Notes: generated by a model from the letters alone, not told the origin. A stretch of 23,207 bases of DNA from JBEKZQ01 sp049509675 (GCA_049509675.1 JBEKZQ010000060.1:1-23207); one strand, 5' to 3'; positions 1 to 7,719 are shown, numbered from the stretch's first letter. Made by a program: numbers and translations.

Positions 1-361
1 CCACGCCCGCCGGCGTGGGCTCATTGACCCCGGCGGGCCGGGCGGCGTGCAAGTGGATGCGGCTCAAGGGGCGGACGCAGTCGGCCGGCACGTTCAGCCA
101 GCCCGTCAGGCGTTTTTGCTCCATGAGGCGCGGGCCCAAAATCTCTTCGACGGCGGCGGCCATGCCCGCCCCAGCCTTGCCCGCCCCCACCACGGCGATC
201 CGTCCGATCTCGTCGAGCAGGACCCGCTCGGTGCCGACCACGAGAGTATTGCCTTCGACGCTGAGCGCGTCGCGCATGAGCCGTTCCGCGCTGACCGCTT
301 CGACGCCGGCCTGCCAGATTTGCAACGCGTCGCGATGGATCTTCAGAGCAGATCGAGACAT
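1..361 (-). CDS. Glycerate 2-kinase (DUF4147/MOFRL family), N-terminal part, runs off the left edge
   Basis: The first 120 residues of a protein are encoded on the minus strand from an ATG at 361, and the frame is open to the window edge. The segment VVGAGKAGAGMAAAVEEILG, then GWLNVPADCV and IHLHAARPAGVNEPTPAGV, is the glycine-rich N-terminal signature of type-2 glycerate kinases, which phosphorylate D-glycerate with ATP to 2-phosphoglycerate in the cytosol. The family is usually 400-450 residues, so about three quarters lies outside the window. It is the last visible gene of a minus-strand run (groES, toroid protein, membrane protein, this gene). No GGAGG-like site lies before the ATG; a heptamer repeat occupies that place instead. 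The family assignment rests on motif recognition. Confidence 0.85.
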   Translation of the reverse strand, partial: MSRSALKIHRDALQIWQAGVEAVSAERLMRDALSVEGNTLVVGTERVLLDEIGRIAVVGAGKAGAGMAAAVEEILGPRLMEQKRLTGWLNVPADCVRPLSRIHLHAARPAGVNEPTPAGV

Positions 362-368
362 GGAGTAG

Positions 369-396
369 TTTTCAGTTTTCAGTTTTCAGTTTTCAG
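369..396. repeat. Four perfect tandem copies of TTTTCAG just upstream of the glycerate kinase start
   Basis: Copies lie at 369-375, 376-382, 383-389 and 390-396 with no mismatch. On the coding (minus) strand they read CTGAAAA and end 7 bases before the ATG at 361, where a ribosome binding site would be expected. A tandem array of a 7-mer can change copy number by slippage. Any effect on expression is inference. Confidence 0.9.
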
Positions 397-434
397 GTCT
401 TGCACGGCTCCTCTAAGACCCAAGACCCGACGTG

Positions 435-1049
435 CTACTCCAGGCCGGTGACCCGCAAACAGGCGAGCCACTGCTCCTCGCGCTCGACCACGACCTGGCC
501 GAAGTTGTTGGCCGTGCGGGCCCGCAGGATCAGGCCGGCCATCAGCGGCTGCCCCTGAAGCCTGATTGTGCCCGCCACGGTGGACCAGGGGGTTCCTTTG
601 CCGCCGTCGCCCGGAAGGCGCGCATTGGCAAACAGGATATGGGCGAAGCCGCTCGCGCTGAGTTGATTGGGCCAGCGACGGACTTCCGTTTCGTGCATGG
701 CGGCGATGACGTCGAGCCCCGGCAGAATGGCGCACAGCAGATCGGGCAGTGCGTTAGGTGGGGGCAGTTCGCGGACGCGGCCCGCCGGCGCCAACACGAT
801 CGCCGCCAACCGCACGGGCAAGTTGTAAAATTCCAGCGTGGGCGGCCCGGCCGGCGGCCCGCGCTCGCCCAGCGCGGCAATGTCGACGGTCAGACTTGGC
901 TGCAACCCGCGCGGACGCTTCTTCTGCTGGCGCAACCTCCGCCATGCCAGCCACAGCACCGACAACAGGGCCAGCCCGCCGAGCCACGGGAGCGCGCCCC
1001 CCGGCAGGCCCGTCAGCGCTTCCTGGACTCGCTGCAGCAGGTCGTTCAT
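435..1049 (-). CDS. Small membrane-anchored protein of unknown function (204 aa)
   Basis: A single hydrophobic segment at about residues 20-37 (PWLGGLALLSVLWLAWRR) is followed by a basic stretch (RRLRQQKKRPRG). This suggests one transmembrane helix with a positive-inside flank. The remaining roughly 160 residues are soluble, with a central block (LEFYNLPVRLAAIVLAPAGR) and no catalytic motif I recognise. It begins 9 bases after the stop of the secreted toroid protein and is probably cotranscribed with it. No family name is offered. The open frame and its tight spacing to the upstream gene support it as real. Confidence 0.75.
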   Translation of the reverse strand: MNDLLQRVQEALTGLPGGALPWLGGLALLSVLWLAWRRLRQQKKRPRGLQPSLTVDIAALGERGPPAGPPTLEFYNLPVRLAAIVLAPAGRVRELPPPNALPDLLCAILPGLDVIAAMHETEVRRWPNQLSASGFAHILFANARLPGDGGKGTPWSTVAGTIRLQGQPLMAGLILRARTANNFGQVVVEREEQWLACLRVTGLE

Positions 1050-1058
1050 GCAACTCCG

Positions 1059-2192
1059 CTACTTCCCCGCGGCCGGGCGGCAGTAGACCAATGTCAACAG
1101 GGCGTAGCCCGTGACCAGGTTGGGATCGGTCTCCATGAACTTCTGGTCCTCGTTGACCCACGAGCCGTTGGGCTGTTGCCGGCGCACGAGCACGTTGAGC
1201 AGTTCGCTGCGCCAATCGTGTTTCGCGCCCTTGTCGTCCTCGACCTGTTTCAGTCCGGTGGCGTCCAGGGCCTTGGCAAAGGTATGGTAATAGTAGTACA
1301 GGCCGGCGCTGCCCATGCCCGGGTTGGAATCCAGGCCGTAGTGGGCTTGGGCCCATTTCAGGGCGGCTTTGACGCGGGGATCGTCGGGCCCCACGCCCGC
1401 GTAGATCATGCTTTTCAGACCGGAATAGGTCATCGAGCCGTAGCTTCGCAGTCCGCCGTTGGCGGTTTTTTCGGCCTTGCTCTCGCCGCCTGCGGCACAG
1501 GTATAGTAGAAGCCGCCGTCGGGATTCTTGGCGGCAAAGGGGGTCGTGTTGTGCTCCGACTCCAGGTTCTGGCAGCGGGAAACAAAGACCAATGCCCGCT
1601 GGAGGGCCGGATCGTCGGGTCCATCGCCGGCCCGCTTCAAGGCGTCGATGAAGAAGCTGGTGTTCGACAGATCGGGCCGCTTATGGTGCCCGTAGCCGGC
1701 GCCGCCGTAGGACGGATTGCTCTGGTCGGCCGGCTGGCTTTTGCCGCCCCATTGCATGTCCTTCAAGTACTGGTCGGCGTTTTTGATGGTTTTGTCGTAG
1801 CGGTGGTCGCGGTTGGCCTCGGCGAAGCACATCAGGCCCAACGAGGTTTCGTAGTTTTCCAGTTGCCCGTTGGATCGATAAATGCCGCCGTCCTTCTGGA
1901 CGAAGCCTTCCAGGTATTTTAGGCTGGCGGCCAGCAGGGGGTCGTCGGGGCTGCGGCCCTGGCGGAGAAGGCCGGTGGTCACGACGGCCGTAATCCCCGG
2001 TCCAACGGCCGGCGTGTAGGAGCCGTCCGCCTTCTGCTGTGCCTTCAGGAAGTCGATGGCCCGATCCACCGCCCGCTGATAGGCGCTGACCTTCAGCGGC
2101 GCCGGGGCGGCCGACGAATCAGCCAAGACGGCCGTGGCAATCGCAACGATGGCGCCCAACAGTACAAACCGCGACAGGTATTGACAACGCAT
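1059..2192 (-). CDS. Secreted prenyltransferase/squalene-oxidase repeat (alpha/alpha-toroid) protein
   Basis: A 377-residue protein with an N-terminal hydrophobic signal (about residues 8-24, ending near VLADSSAA). Repeated helical units follow, each with a short Gly-rich turn: AIDFLKAQQKADGSY, LEGFVQKDGGIY, ALVFVSRCQNLE, GGFYYTCAAGG, ELLNVLVRRQQPNGSW. This is the terpenoid-cyclase/protein-prenyltransferase toroid fold widely found as an exported protein in planctomycetes. I see no DXDD cyclase motif, so terpene cyclisation should not be assumed; a structural or binding role outside the cytoplasm is as likely. It lies 73 bases downstream of groES and 9 bases upstream of the small membrane protein, on the same strand. 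Confidence 0.8.
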   Translation of the reverse strand: MRCQYLSRFVLLGAIVAIATAVLADSSAAPAPLKVSAYQRAVDRAIDFLKAQQKADGSYTPAVGPGITAVVTTGLLRQGRSPDDPLLAASLKYLEGFVQKDGGIYRSNGQLENYETSLGLMCFAEANRDHRYDKTIKNADQYLKDMQWGGKSQPADQSNPSYGGAGYGHHKRPDLSNTSFFIDALKRAGDGPDDPALQRALVFVSRCQNLESEHNTTPFAAKNPDGGFYYTCAAGGESKAEKTANGGLRSYGSMTYSGLKSMIYAGVGPDDPRVKAALKWAQAHYGLDSNPGMGSAGLYYYYHTFAKALDATGLKQVEDDKGAKHDWRSELLNVLVRRQQPNGSWVNEDQKFMETDPNLVTGYALLTLVYCRPAAGK

Positions 2193-2265
2193 GGGAACTC
2201 TCCTCTTGTTCTAAGGCATGGTGGTAGATAGCCACCTACTATTCTAGCTTGTCCGAAGCGCCAAA

Positions 2266-2553
2266 TTACGGGACGACGGCCAAGATTTCGCTTTCGCTCA
2301 TAATAAGCACGTCTTCGCCGTTGACCACCATTTCTATTCCGGCATACGGGTCGAAGACGACGCGGTCGCCCTCCTGGACCTGGTGCTCGCTCCGCGTTCC
2401 GTTGGGCAGCAAGCGTCCATCGCCGACCGACAACACCCGTCCTTGTTGGGGTCTTTTCCTGGCCACATCGGGTAGAACGATGCCGCCGGCGGTCTTTTCG
2501 TCGGGCTGGAACCGCTTGACCACCACCTTTTCGCCCAGGGGCACGACTTTCAT
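2266..2553 (-). CDS. groES: GroES co-chaperonin homologue (95 aa)
   Basis: The protein opens MKVVPLGEKVVVKRFQPDEKTAGGIVLPD, the GroES beta-barrel start with the mobile loop (TAGGIVLPD, about residues 21-29) whose Ile-Val-Leu edge docks on GroEL. It continues with GRVLSVGDG and ends VNGEDVLIMSESEILAV, typical for the family. Length matches the usual 95-100 residues. GroES caps the GroEL ring and helps ATP-driven protein folding in the cytosol. No groEL gene follows; the next gene on the strand is a secreted toroid protein, so this may be an extra copy unlinked from groEL. The 126 bases to the divergent ABC gene should hold its promoter. I saw no CIRCE-like operator there. Confidence 0.92.
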   Translation of the reverse strand: MKVVPLGEKVVVKRFQPDEKTAGGIVLPDVARKRPQQGRVLSVGDGRLLPNGTRSEHQVQEGDRVVFDPYAGIEMVVNGEDVLIMSESEILAVVP

Positions 2554-2679
2554 GCGAAATGCGATGCCTTGACCAACCGGCTGCCGCGGCGGCCGGCTCG
2601 GTCACCGGCCGGTTACTCGGCAGCTTGCAGGATGAATCCTCATATTGTGGCAACTCGGCCCGCCGGATACAAGATACCC

Positions 2680-3387
2680 ATGTCGACCCAACCGCCGCTC
2701 TTGGAAGCTCGAAATCTCGGCCGCCGCCACCCGGACGGCCGGAGCTGGCTGTTGGAGGACGTTTCGCTGCTGATCGAGCCGGGGATGCGGCTGGCCTTGG
2801 TCGGCCCGTCGGGGGCGGGCAAGACGTTGCTGTTGCGGGCGTTGGCCCTGTTGGATCCGTTGGACAGCGGCGACGTGCGTTTTCGCGGCACAAACGTCCG
2901 CCGCGACGGTGTGCCGCCGTTTCGCCGCGAAGTACATTATTTGCACCAGCGGGCCGCGCTGTTGGACGACACCGTGGAAGCGGCACTGCGCCGGCCGTTC
3001 ACCTTGAAGTGCCGACTGCAGCAACAGTTCCAACAGCCGCGTGCGGTGGAAATCCTGGAGCGCCTGGGCCGCGATGCGTCGTTCCTGGCCAAGAATGTGA
3101 GCGATCTATCCGGCGGTGAGATCCAGATCACGGCCCTGATCCGCGCCCTGCAATTGGAACCCACCGTCCTGCTGCTGGACGAACCGACCGCCGCCCTGGA
3201 TGCGCAGGCCGCCTCGGCCGTGGAGGACCTATTGCAGCACTGGATCAGCCAACAGGCCGCCGCTCGGGCCATGGTCTGGGTCAGCCATGATCGCCAGCAG
3301 GCCGGCCGCGTGGCACAAACCGTTGTGTCTATCGAGGCAGGAAGAATATGCAACCCGAATACATTGCCCTCTCCTATTGGCAGCTAG
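2680..3387 (+). CDS. fetA: ABC transporter ATP-binding protein, FetA/YbbL type
   Basis: From the ATG at 2680 this is 235 residues. An upstream in-frame ATG at 2569 would add 37 Arg/Pro-rich residues and was rejected. Walker A is GPSGAGKT (42-49), the Q-loop Gln is near residue 90, the signature is LSGGE (143-147), Walker B is VLLLDEPTAALD (Asp167, Glu168), and the switch is VSHD (His203). It is a single-domain ATPase that would power its membrane partner. The stop codon lies 40 bases inside the next gene, which is a FetB-like permease, and this pairing is what identifies it. FetAB in E. coli is an iron exporter linked to oxidative-stress resistance; the substrate here is inferred by homology. 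Confidence 0.85.
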   Translation: MSTQPPLLEARNLGRRHPDGRSWLLEDVSLLIEPGMRLALVGPSGAGKTLLLRALALLDPLDSGDVRFRGTNVRRDGVPPFRREVHYLHQRAALLDDTVEAALRRPFTLKCRLQQQFQQPRAVEILERLGRDASFLAKNVSDLSGGEIQITALIRALQLEPTVLLLDEPTAALDAQAASAVEDLLQHWISQQAAARAMVWVSHDRQQAGRVAQTVVSIEAGRICNPNTLPSPIGS

Positions 3388-4166
3388 TGATCGCCACGTC
3401 GCTGATTTTCGTGTGCGGCGTCATCTCGCTGCTGTTGGAGCTTAAACTGGAGTGGCGGCTGGCCCTGGCCGCGGTGCGAACGGTCGTGCAGTTGCTGCTG
3501 ATTGGCCTGGTCCTGGAGTGGATCTTTGCCCCGGGGCGCGCCTGGTACACGGTCCTGGCCTTGATGGTGACCATGACCCTCATCGCCGGCATCGCGGCCG
3601 TGCATCGCAGCCAGCGATATTATCGCGGCATGTGGCTGGATAGCGTGGTCTCCATCTGGGCCAGCTCCTGGATCATGGCCGCCGTGGCCGTTTTTGGCAT
3701 CGTCCAGGTGCAGCGCTCCGGATCGCATCCGTCCTGGTACAATCCGCAGTATGCGGTGCCGCTGCTGGGCATGATCCTGGGCAACACGCTCAACGGCATT
3801 TCGCTCGGCCTGGATCGGCTGGGAGAAGAGCTGGCCGCGAAGCGGGACCAGGTCGACACCCTGCTGGCCCTGGGCGCGACCCGCTGGGAGGCCGCTCGCT
3901 CGGCCATCCAGCAGGCGGTCCGCACCGGCATGATTCCCACGCTGAATTCGATGATGGTCGTGGGGCTGGTGAGTTTGCCGGGCATGATGACCGGGCAACT
4001 CCTCAGCGGAACGCCGCCGGTGCAGACGGTCATGTATCAGATCATGATCATGTTCCTGATTGCCGCCGGCACCTCGTTGGGCACGGTGGGCGTGGCCCTG
4101 CTGGGCTATCGCCGGCTGTTTACCCAGGACCATCAGTTCCTGCCCGGCCGGCTGATGAAACGGTAG
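3348..4166 (+). CDS. fetB: ABC permease, FetB/YbbM (UPF0014) family iron exporter subunit
   Basis: A 272-residue integral membrane protein with about seven hydrophobic segments. Family signatures include LLLELKLEWRLALAAVRTVVQ near the N-terminus, the middle block GMILGNTLNGISLGLDRL, and LALGATRWEAAR followed by GMIPTLNSMMVVGLVSLPGM, which is the most conserved part of the family. The start at 3348 has AGGAAG 3 bases upstream and lies inside the end of fetA, so translation is probably coupled. Length compares well with E. coli FetB (259 residues). With FetA it should form an ATP-driven efflux pump in the inner membrane. I see no Fur-like operator that I would defend. Confidence 0.88.
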   Translation: MQPEYIALSYWQLVIATSLIFVCGVISLLLELKLEWRLALAAVRTVVQLLLIGLVLEWIFAPGRAWYTVLALMVTMTLIAGIAAVHRSQRYYRGMWLDSVVSIWASSWIMAAVAVFGIVQVQRSGSHPSWYNPQYAVPLLGMILGNTLNGISLGLDRLGEELAAKRDQVDTLLALGATRWEAARSAIQQAVRTGMIPTLNSMMVVGLVSLPGMMTGQLLSGTPPVQTVMYQIMIMFLIAAGTSLGTVGVALLGYRRLFTQDHQFLPGRLMKR

Positions 4167-4198
4167 GGTAGAGTGCGGTTCGATCGCAGCGAGCCGCC

Positions 4199-4306
4199 CG
4201 TAGGACGGATTGGCAGGGCCGTCCGTGTCTTGTGGGACGGATTGCCAATCCGTCCTACCCAGCCAGCCAGTTTGTTTGTGGGACGGATTGCCAGGGCCGT
4301 CCTACG
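4199..4306. repeat. Palindromic repeat cluster (GGACGGATTG family) between convergent genes
   Basis: Three near-palindromic units start with GGACGGATTG: 4203-4224, 4235-4255 and 4281-4302. The middle one reads GGACGGATTGCCAATCCGTCC, almost a perfect palindrome. The outer two end in GGGCCGTCC. The block is bounded by CGTAGGACGG (4199-4208) and its reverse complement (4297-4306). It fills the gap between fetB and the LOG gene, which converge on it, so a terminator or REP-like role is possible. No ORF is credible here. Confidence 0.8.
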
Positions 4307-4322
4307 ATGAATGGCGGCCCTT

Positions 4323-5162
4323 TCACAAGCGGTGGAACTTGCGGATGATCTCCCAGGCTTCCTCGGCCGTCTCGACAAAACGAAAGAGATCCAGATCCGC
4401 GTCGGCGATCGTGCCTTCGTCGGCCAGGTATTGGAAATCGACCACGCGTTGCCAGAACTCCCGGCCCACGAGAATCACCGGGATGTGCTGCATGCGGCCG
4501 GTCTGACGGAGCGTGAGCACTTCGAACAGTTCGTCGAGCGTGCCGAAACCGCCGGGAAGAACCACCAAGGCCATCGCCCGCAGGAGAAAATGAAACTTGC
4601 GAATGGCGAAGTAATGGAACTGGAAACAGAGGTTCGGCGTGATGTACGCATTGGGCTGCTGTTCCAGCGGAAGGCTGACGTTCAGGCCGATGGAGCGGGC
4701 GCCGGCCTCGCAGGCGCCGCGGTTGGCGGCCTCCATGATGCCGGGCCCGCCGCCGGTCATGATCAGGTAGTCGCATTTCCCCTCGCGCGCCGCCTCGCCC
4801 ACGAGTGCGGCGAACTGCCGCGCGATCTGGTAATAGTGGCTCCTGGCCAGGAGCCGCTCGGCCTGGGCCACGGCCCGCTGCCGCAAGGGATCGTCCGGCG
4901 CATCGGCCCGGCGGGCGCGGGCCTGGTCGAGCCGCTGTTGGGCCAGGGCCGGCTCGACGATCCGCGTGCTGCCGAAAACCACGATGGTCGACGCCAGGCC
5001 CTCTTGCTCGAACAGCAATTCCGGCTTGAGGAACTCCAATTCCATCCGCGCCGCCCGCAGACGCGGACTGGTGAGGAACTCGATGTCCTTGTAGGCCAGG
5101 CGGTAACTGGGCGAATGCAGGATCTGTTGGAGTCTGGCCTGCGGATCCTCGTACTCGTTCAT
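4323..5162 (-). CDS. LOG-family (TIGR00730-type) Rossmann-fold protein
   Basis: A 279-residue protein carrying the two family hallmarks: GGGPGIMEA (about 137-145) and PGGFGTLDE (about 203-211), separated by the block LPLEQQPNAYITPN. These form the nucleotide-binding and catalytic face of the LONELY GUY/cytokinin riboside 5'-monophosphate phosphoribohydrolase fold, formerly annotated as lysine decarboxylase. The N-terminal 60 residues precede the first strand STIVVFGSTR. I chose ATG 5162 rather than the ATG 14 codons upstream because 5162 forms an ATGA overlap with the tgt stop codon, indicating coupled translation. Activity on nucleoside monophosphates is known for the family; the exact substrate here is not shown. 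Confidence 0.85.
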   Translation of the reverse strand: MNEYEDPQARLQQILHSPSYRLAYKDIEFLTSPRLRAARMELEFLKPELLFEQEGLASTIVVFGSTRIVEPALAQQRLDQARARRADAPDDPLRQRAVAQAERLLARSHYYQIARQFAALVGEAAREGKCDYLIMTGGGPGIMEAANRGACEAGARSIGLNVSLPLEQQPNAYITPNLCFQFHYFAIRKFHFLLRAMALVVLPGGFGTLDELFEVLTLRQTGRMQHIPVILVGREFWQRVVDFQYLADEGTIADADLDLFRFVETAEEAWEIIRKFHRL

Positions 5163-6211
5163 GGGCTGGTGTCCTCCGGCAAGACGGCCGCGTTGGTTTT
5201 CCATCCGCGCAGCTTCTCCTGGCGGAACTGCTCGAAGCGATCGGTTTGGATCGCGCTCCGCGCGCCGGCCAGCAAGCGCTGGTAGTACGTTAGGTTATGG
5301 ATCGACAGCAGGATCGGCCCAAGCATCTCCCGGGCCATGAACAAGTGTCGCAGGTAGCCGCGGCTTCGTCGACAGGCCGGACAGGGTACGCAATCGAACA
5401 GGTCGATGCCCCGCCGCACCGCTTCCAAGAGATCCTCCGGCCGGCCTACGCCCATCAGATAGCGTGGCCGGTCGGCGGGCAGTTCGGACACCACGGCGTC
5501 CAGCACGCGGTACATCTCGTCCGGCTTCTCGCCCACGCTCAATCCGCCCACCGCATAACCGGCGAAATCCATGCGGCACAACTCCCGGACGCAGTCGGCG
5601 CGCAGGTCCAGATCCAATCCGCCTTGCACGATGCCGAACAGCGCCTGGTCGCCGCGGCGCGCGGCCGCACGGCAGCGGGCGGCCCAACGCACGGTCCGCG
5701 CGGCGGCCAGCCGCACCACTTCGGGCTCATTGGGCAGTTGCACCACGTGGTCCAGGACCATGGCCACGTCGCCGCCCAGGGCCTCTTGGATGGCGACCGC
5801 CCGTTCCGGAGAAATCTCCAGCAAGCGGCCGTCCACGTGCGAGCGAAAGACGGCCTGCTCCTCATGGACCTTGGCGATCCGGGCCAGGCTGAAGATCTGA
5901 AACCCGCCGCTGTCGGTCAGGATCGGACCGTCCCAGCCCATGAAGCGGTGCAATCCACCCAAGGCCTGGACCACCTGTTCCCCGGGCCGCAGGGCCAGGT
6001 GATAGGTGTTGGCCAGCACCATTTGCGCCCCCGTGGCCCGCAACTGCCCGATCTCCAACCCTTTGACGCTGCCTTGCGTGGCGACGGGCATGAAGGCCGG
6101 CAGTTCGACCGGCCCGTGCGGCGTGACGAACGTGGCCCGCCGCGCCGCCGAGGCGGCGTCGACGTGGTGCAGGTGCAGTGTGAAGGCGAAGCTTGGCAAC
6201 GGCAGGATCAC
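5159..6211 (-). CDS. tgt: tRNA-guanine transglycosylase (Tgt) with an internal shortening
   Basis: Tgt exchanges guanine 34 of GUN-anticodon tRNAs for a queuine precursor. Family motifs present: VATQGSVKGL, ANTYHLALRPG, LTDSGGFQIFSL (Asp100), FGIVQGG, GGLSVGE, YLMGVGRPEDLLEAV and DLFDC with the nucleophile-position Asp273. The protein is 350 residues against 375-386 usual. Directly after DLFDCV the sequence goes to PCPACRRSRGYLRH, so the PTR..RNG loop, the IRNA block and part of the zinc motif (normally CxCxxC) are absent. The preQ1-pocket motif FDEC is replaced by LDHV. The start is GTG at 6211, overlapping the preceding stop as GTGA. It is the middle gene of a coupled operon. Membership is sure; activity is doubtful. 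Confidence 0.88.
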   Translation of the reverse strand: MILPLPSFAFTLHLHHVDAASAARRATFVTPHGPVELPAFMPVATQGSVKGLEIGQLRATGAQMVLANTYHLALRPGEQVVQALGGLHRFMGWDGPILTDSGGFQIFSLARIAKVHEEQAVFRSHVDGRLLEISPERAVAIQEALGGDVAMVLDHVVQLPNEPEVVRLAAARTVRWAARCRAAARRGDQALFGIVQGGLDLDLRADCVRELCRMDFAGYAVGGLSVGEKPDEMYRVLDAVVSELPADRPRYLMGVGRPEDLLEAVRRGIDLFDCVPCPACRRSRGYLRHLFMAREMLGPILLSIHNLTYYQRLLAGARSAIQTDRFEQFRQEKLRGWKTNAAVLPEDTSP

Positions 6212-7530
6212 TCGCCGCGGAGTTTCAGCCCCAGGACGGTCAGTTTCTCACGGACTTCGTTCAGGCTGGTAACGCCGAAGTTCTTGCACTCCAAGAGGTC
6301 GTCGCCCGTGCGGCGAACCAGGTCGCCCAGGGTGTTGATTCCCAGGCGGATCATGCACTTTCGGGCGCGGACCGAAAGGTTCAAATCGGAGACCGGCTTG
6401 CCGAGCATGGCCTGTTCGTCGGCGGAGAGCATGTCGGGCTCGAACGGTTCGGCGATGGGCCGCTCCGCGGCCAGTTGCCCCAACCGCAAGCCCTTCGAGG
6501 CCAGCATTTCCTTGATCTCGACCAGGCTGGTCTCGCCGAAGTTCTTGCTGGCCAGCAACTCGGCCTCGGTCGACCGGCAGAGGTCGCCCAGGGTATTGAT
6601 GCCCATTTTTTGCAGGCAGTTGCGGCTGCGAACGGACAACTCGAAGTCGGAGACCGGAATGCTGAGGACCTGGCTCATGCGGTCGCGCTTCTTTTGGGCA
6701 TCCTCGTCGTAGTACTGCTCGTGCGAGGCCTCGGTGTCTTTGAAGTACAGGGCCGCCCGGGCGTGATCGGGGTAAATGTCGAGGATTCGCTGGTAGCACT
6801 GGGCCGCCCGATCGTATTGGTCGCGGTCCTCGAACAACAGCCCGAAATTGATGAGCGTGCCCACGTGGGTGGGGAACAGGCCGGCGGCACGGCGGTAGAG
6901 CTCCATGGCGGTGTCGTCGTTGCCGCGACGGTCGTTTTCCATAGCCAGTCCGAACAGGGCGCCCGGGTGGTTGCGATCGGCCTCGACGGCCCGCTCATAC
7001 AAGGCGACGACCTCGGTGGGGTTTCCGCCGATGGCGGCCACGGTGGCGGCCCGCTGCGCCAGATACTCGGCCGTCTGCTCGATCGGGCCAAAGAGATTAT
7101 CGAGCACCGACAGGGCGGCGGTCGCGTTGCCGGCGTAGCGCAGCGCCTCGGCCCGGCCCAGGGCGCACTCGCCCGCCTCGTAACCGGCCTTCTCCGCCGC
7201 CAGATAACAGTCGATGGCCTCCTGATAGCTCTGCCGGGCAACATACGACTTGGCCAGGTAGAACTGGGCCATGGCCCCGCCGTCGCCCTGCTTGAGCACC
7301 TCGATGCCACGGTAGTAACGCCCCAGCAGATACAGGCACACGCCCAGGCGGACCATGCTGGCGGGCGTTTGCTCCTCCTTCGCCTGCAGTTCCTGCACCG
7401 CGTCGCGGAGAATCTTGTAGTTCAGGTGATTCCGCGCGATGGTCTCCTGCATCTGCCGGACCTCCGCCGGACCGAACGGGCCATTGACCAGAACCAGTTG
7501 CCGAATATCAACTTCCACGGCTTGTACCAT
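6208..7530 (-). CDS. TPR protein with two RNA polymerase alpha C-terminal domains
   Basis: A 440-residue protein. Residues about 55-265 form TPR-like helical pairs (LGVCLYLLGRYYRGIEVLKQ, AMELYRRAAGLFPTHVGTLI, DQYDRAAQCYQRILDIYPDH). Two copies of the alpha-CTD helix-hairpin-helix follow: residues about 297-350 (ELSVRSRNCLQKMGINTLGD, SKNFGETSL) and about 385-438 (NLSVRARKCMIRLGINTLGD, CKNFGVTSL). This is the domain with which RpoA contacts UP-element DNA and activators. No RpoA N-terminal domain is present, so it is not the polymerase subunit. Such proteins recur in planctomycetes. A role in transcription or nucleoid binding is inference. It heads the operon with tgt and the LOG gene. Confidence 0.85.
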   Translation of the reverse strand: MVQAVEVDIRQLVLVNGPFGPAEVRQMQETIARNHLNYKILRDAVQELQAKEEQTPASMVRLGVCLYLLGRYYRGIEVLKQGDGGAMAQFYLAKSYVARQSYQEAIDCYLAAEKAGYEAGECALGRAEALRYAGNATAALSVLDNLFGPIEQTAEYLAQRAATVAAIGGNPTEVVALYERAVEADRNHPGALFGLAMENDRRGNDDTAMELYRRAAGLFPTHVGTLINFGLLFEDRDQYDRAAQCYQRILDIYPDHARAALYFKDTEASHEQYYDEDAQKKRDRMSQVLSIPVSDFELSVRSRNCLQKMGINTLGDLCRSTEAELLASKNFGETSLVEIKEMLASKGLRLGQLAAERPIAEPFEPDMLSADEQAMLGKPVSDLNLSVRARKCMIRLGINTLGDLVRRTGDDLLECKNFGVTSLNEVREKLTVLGLKLRGE

Positions 7531-7653
7531 TGCCGGAAATTCTCCCCGAAAGCGGTGTATCGTCCGAGCGGTTCAAGAATATCGCCAACCGTAACAATAC
7601 GAAAACCCGAATTCTAACACCAGAGCCAGCGCGAAGCAATGGCCAGGAACTTA

Positions 7654-7671
7654 CGGTAGTGGTACAGTTTG
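7654..7671 (+). repeat. Left copy of an exact 18-base inverted repeat bracketing the accessory island
   Basis: CGGTAGTGGTACAGTTTG occurs here on the plus strand and its exact reverse complement occurs at 10165-10182. Flanking bases do not match. The two copies enclose about 2.5 kb containing all genes of the AT-richer island. Confidence 0.7.
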
Positions 7672-7719
7672 CCCGGAATTTTTCAAGAGTAAAGGGAAAA
7701 AAATGGAAAAGATGTGTCG

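Noticed and set aside
15..451. Plus-strand open frames of 117 and 134 codons at the left edge
   Set aside because: They are shadows of the glycerate kinase gene on the minus strand, whose motifs are clear; their products are Arg/Pro/Ala-rich without family features.
432..1922. Plus-strand open frame of 496 codons
   Set aside because: It lies antisense to the membrane-protein and toroid genes; high GC keeps the opposite frame open. Its product has no signal, motif or ribosome binding site.
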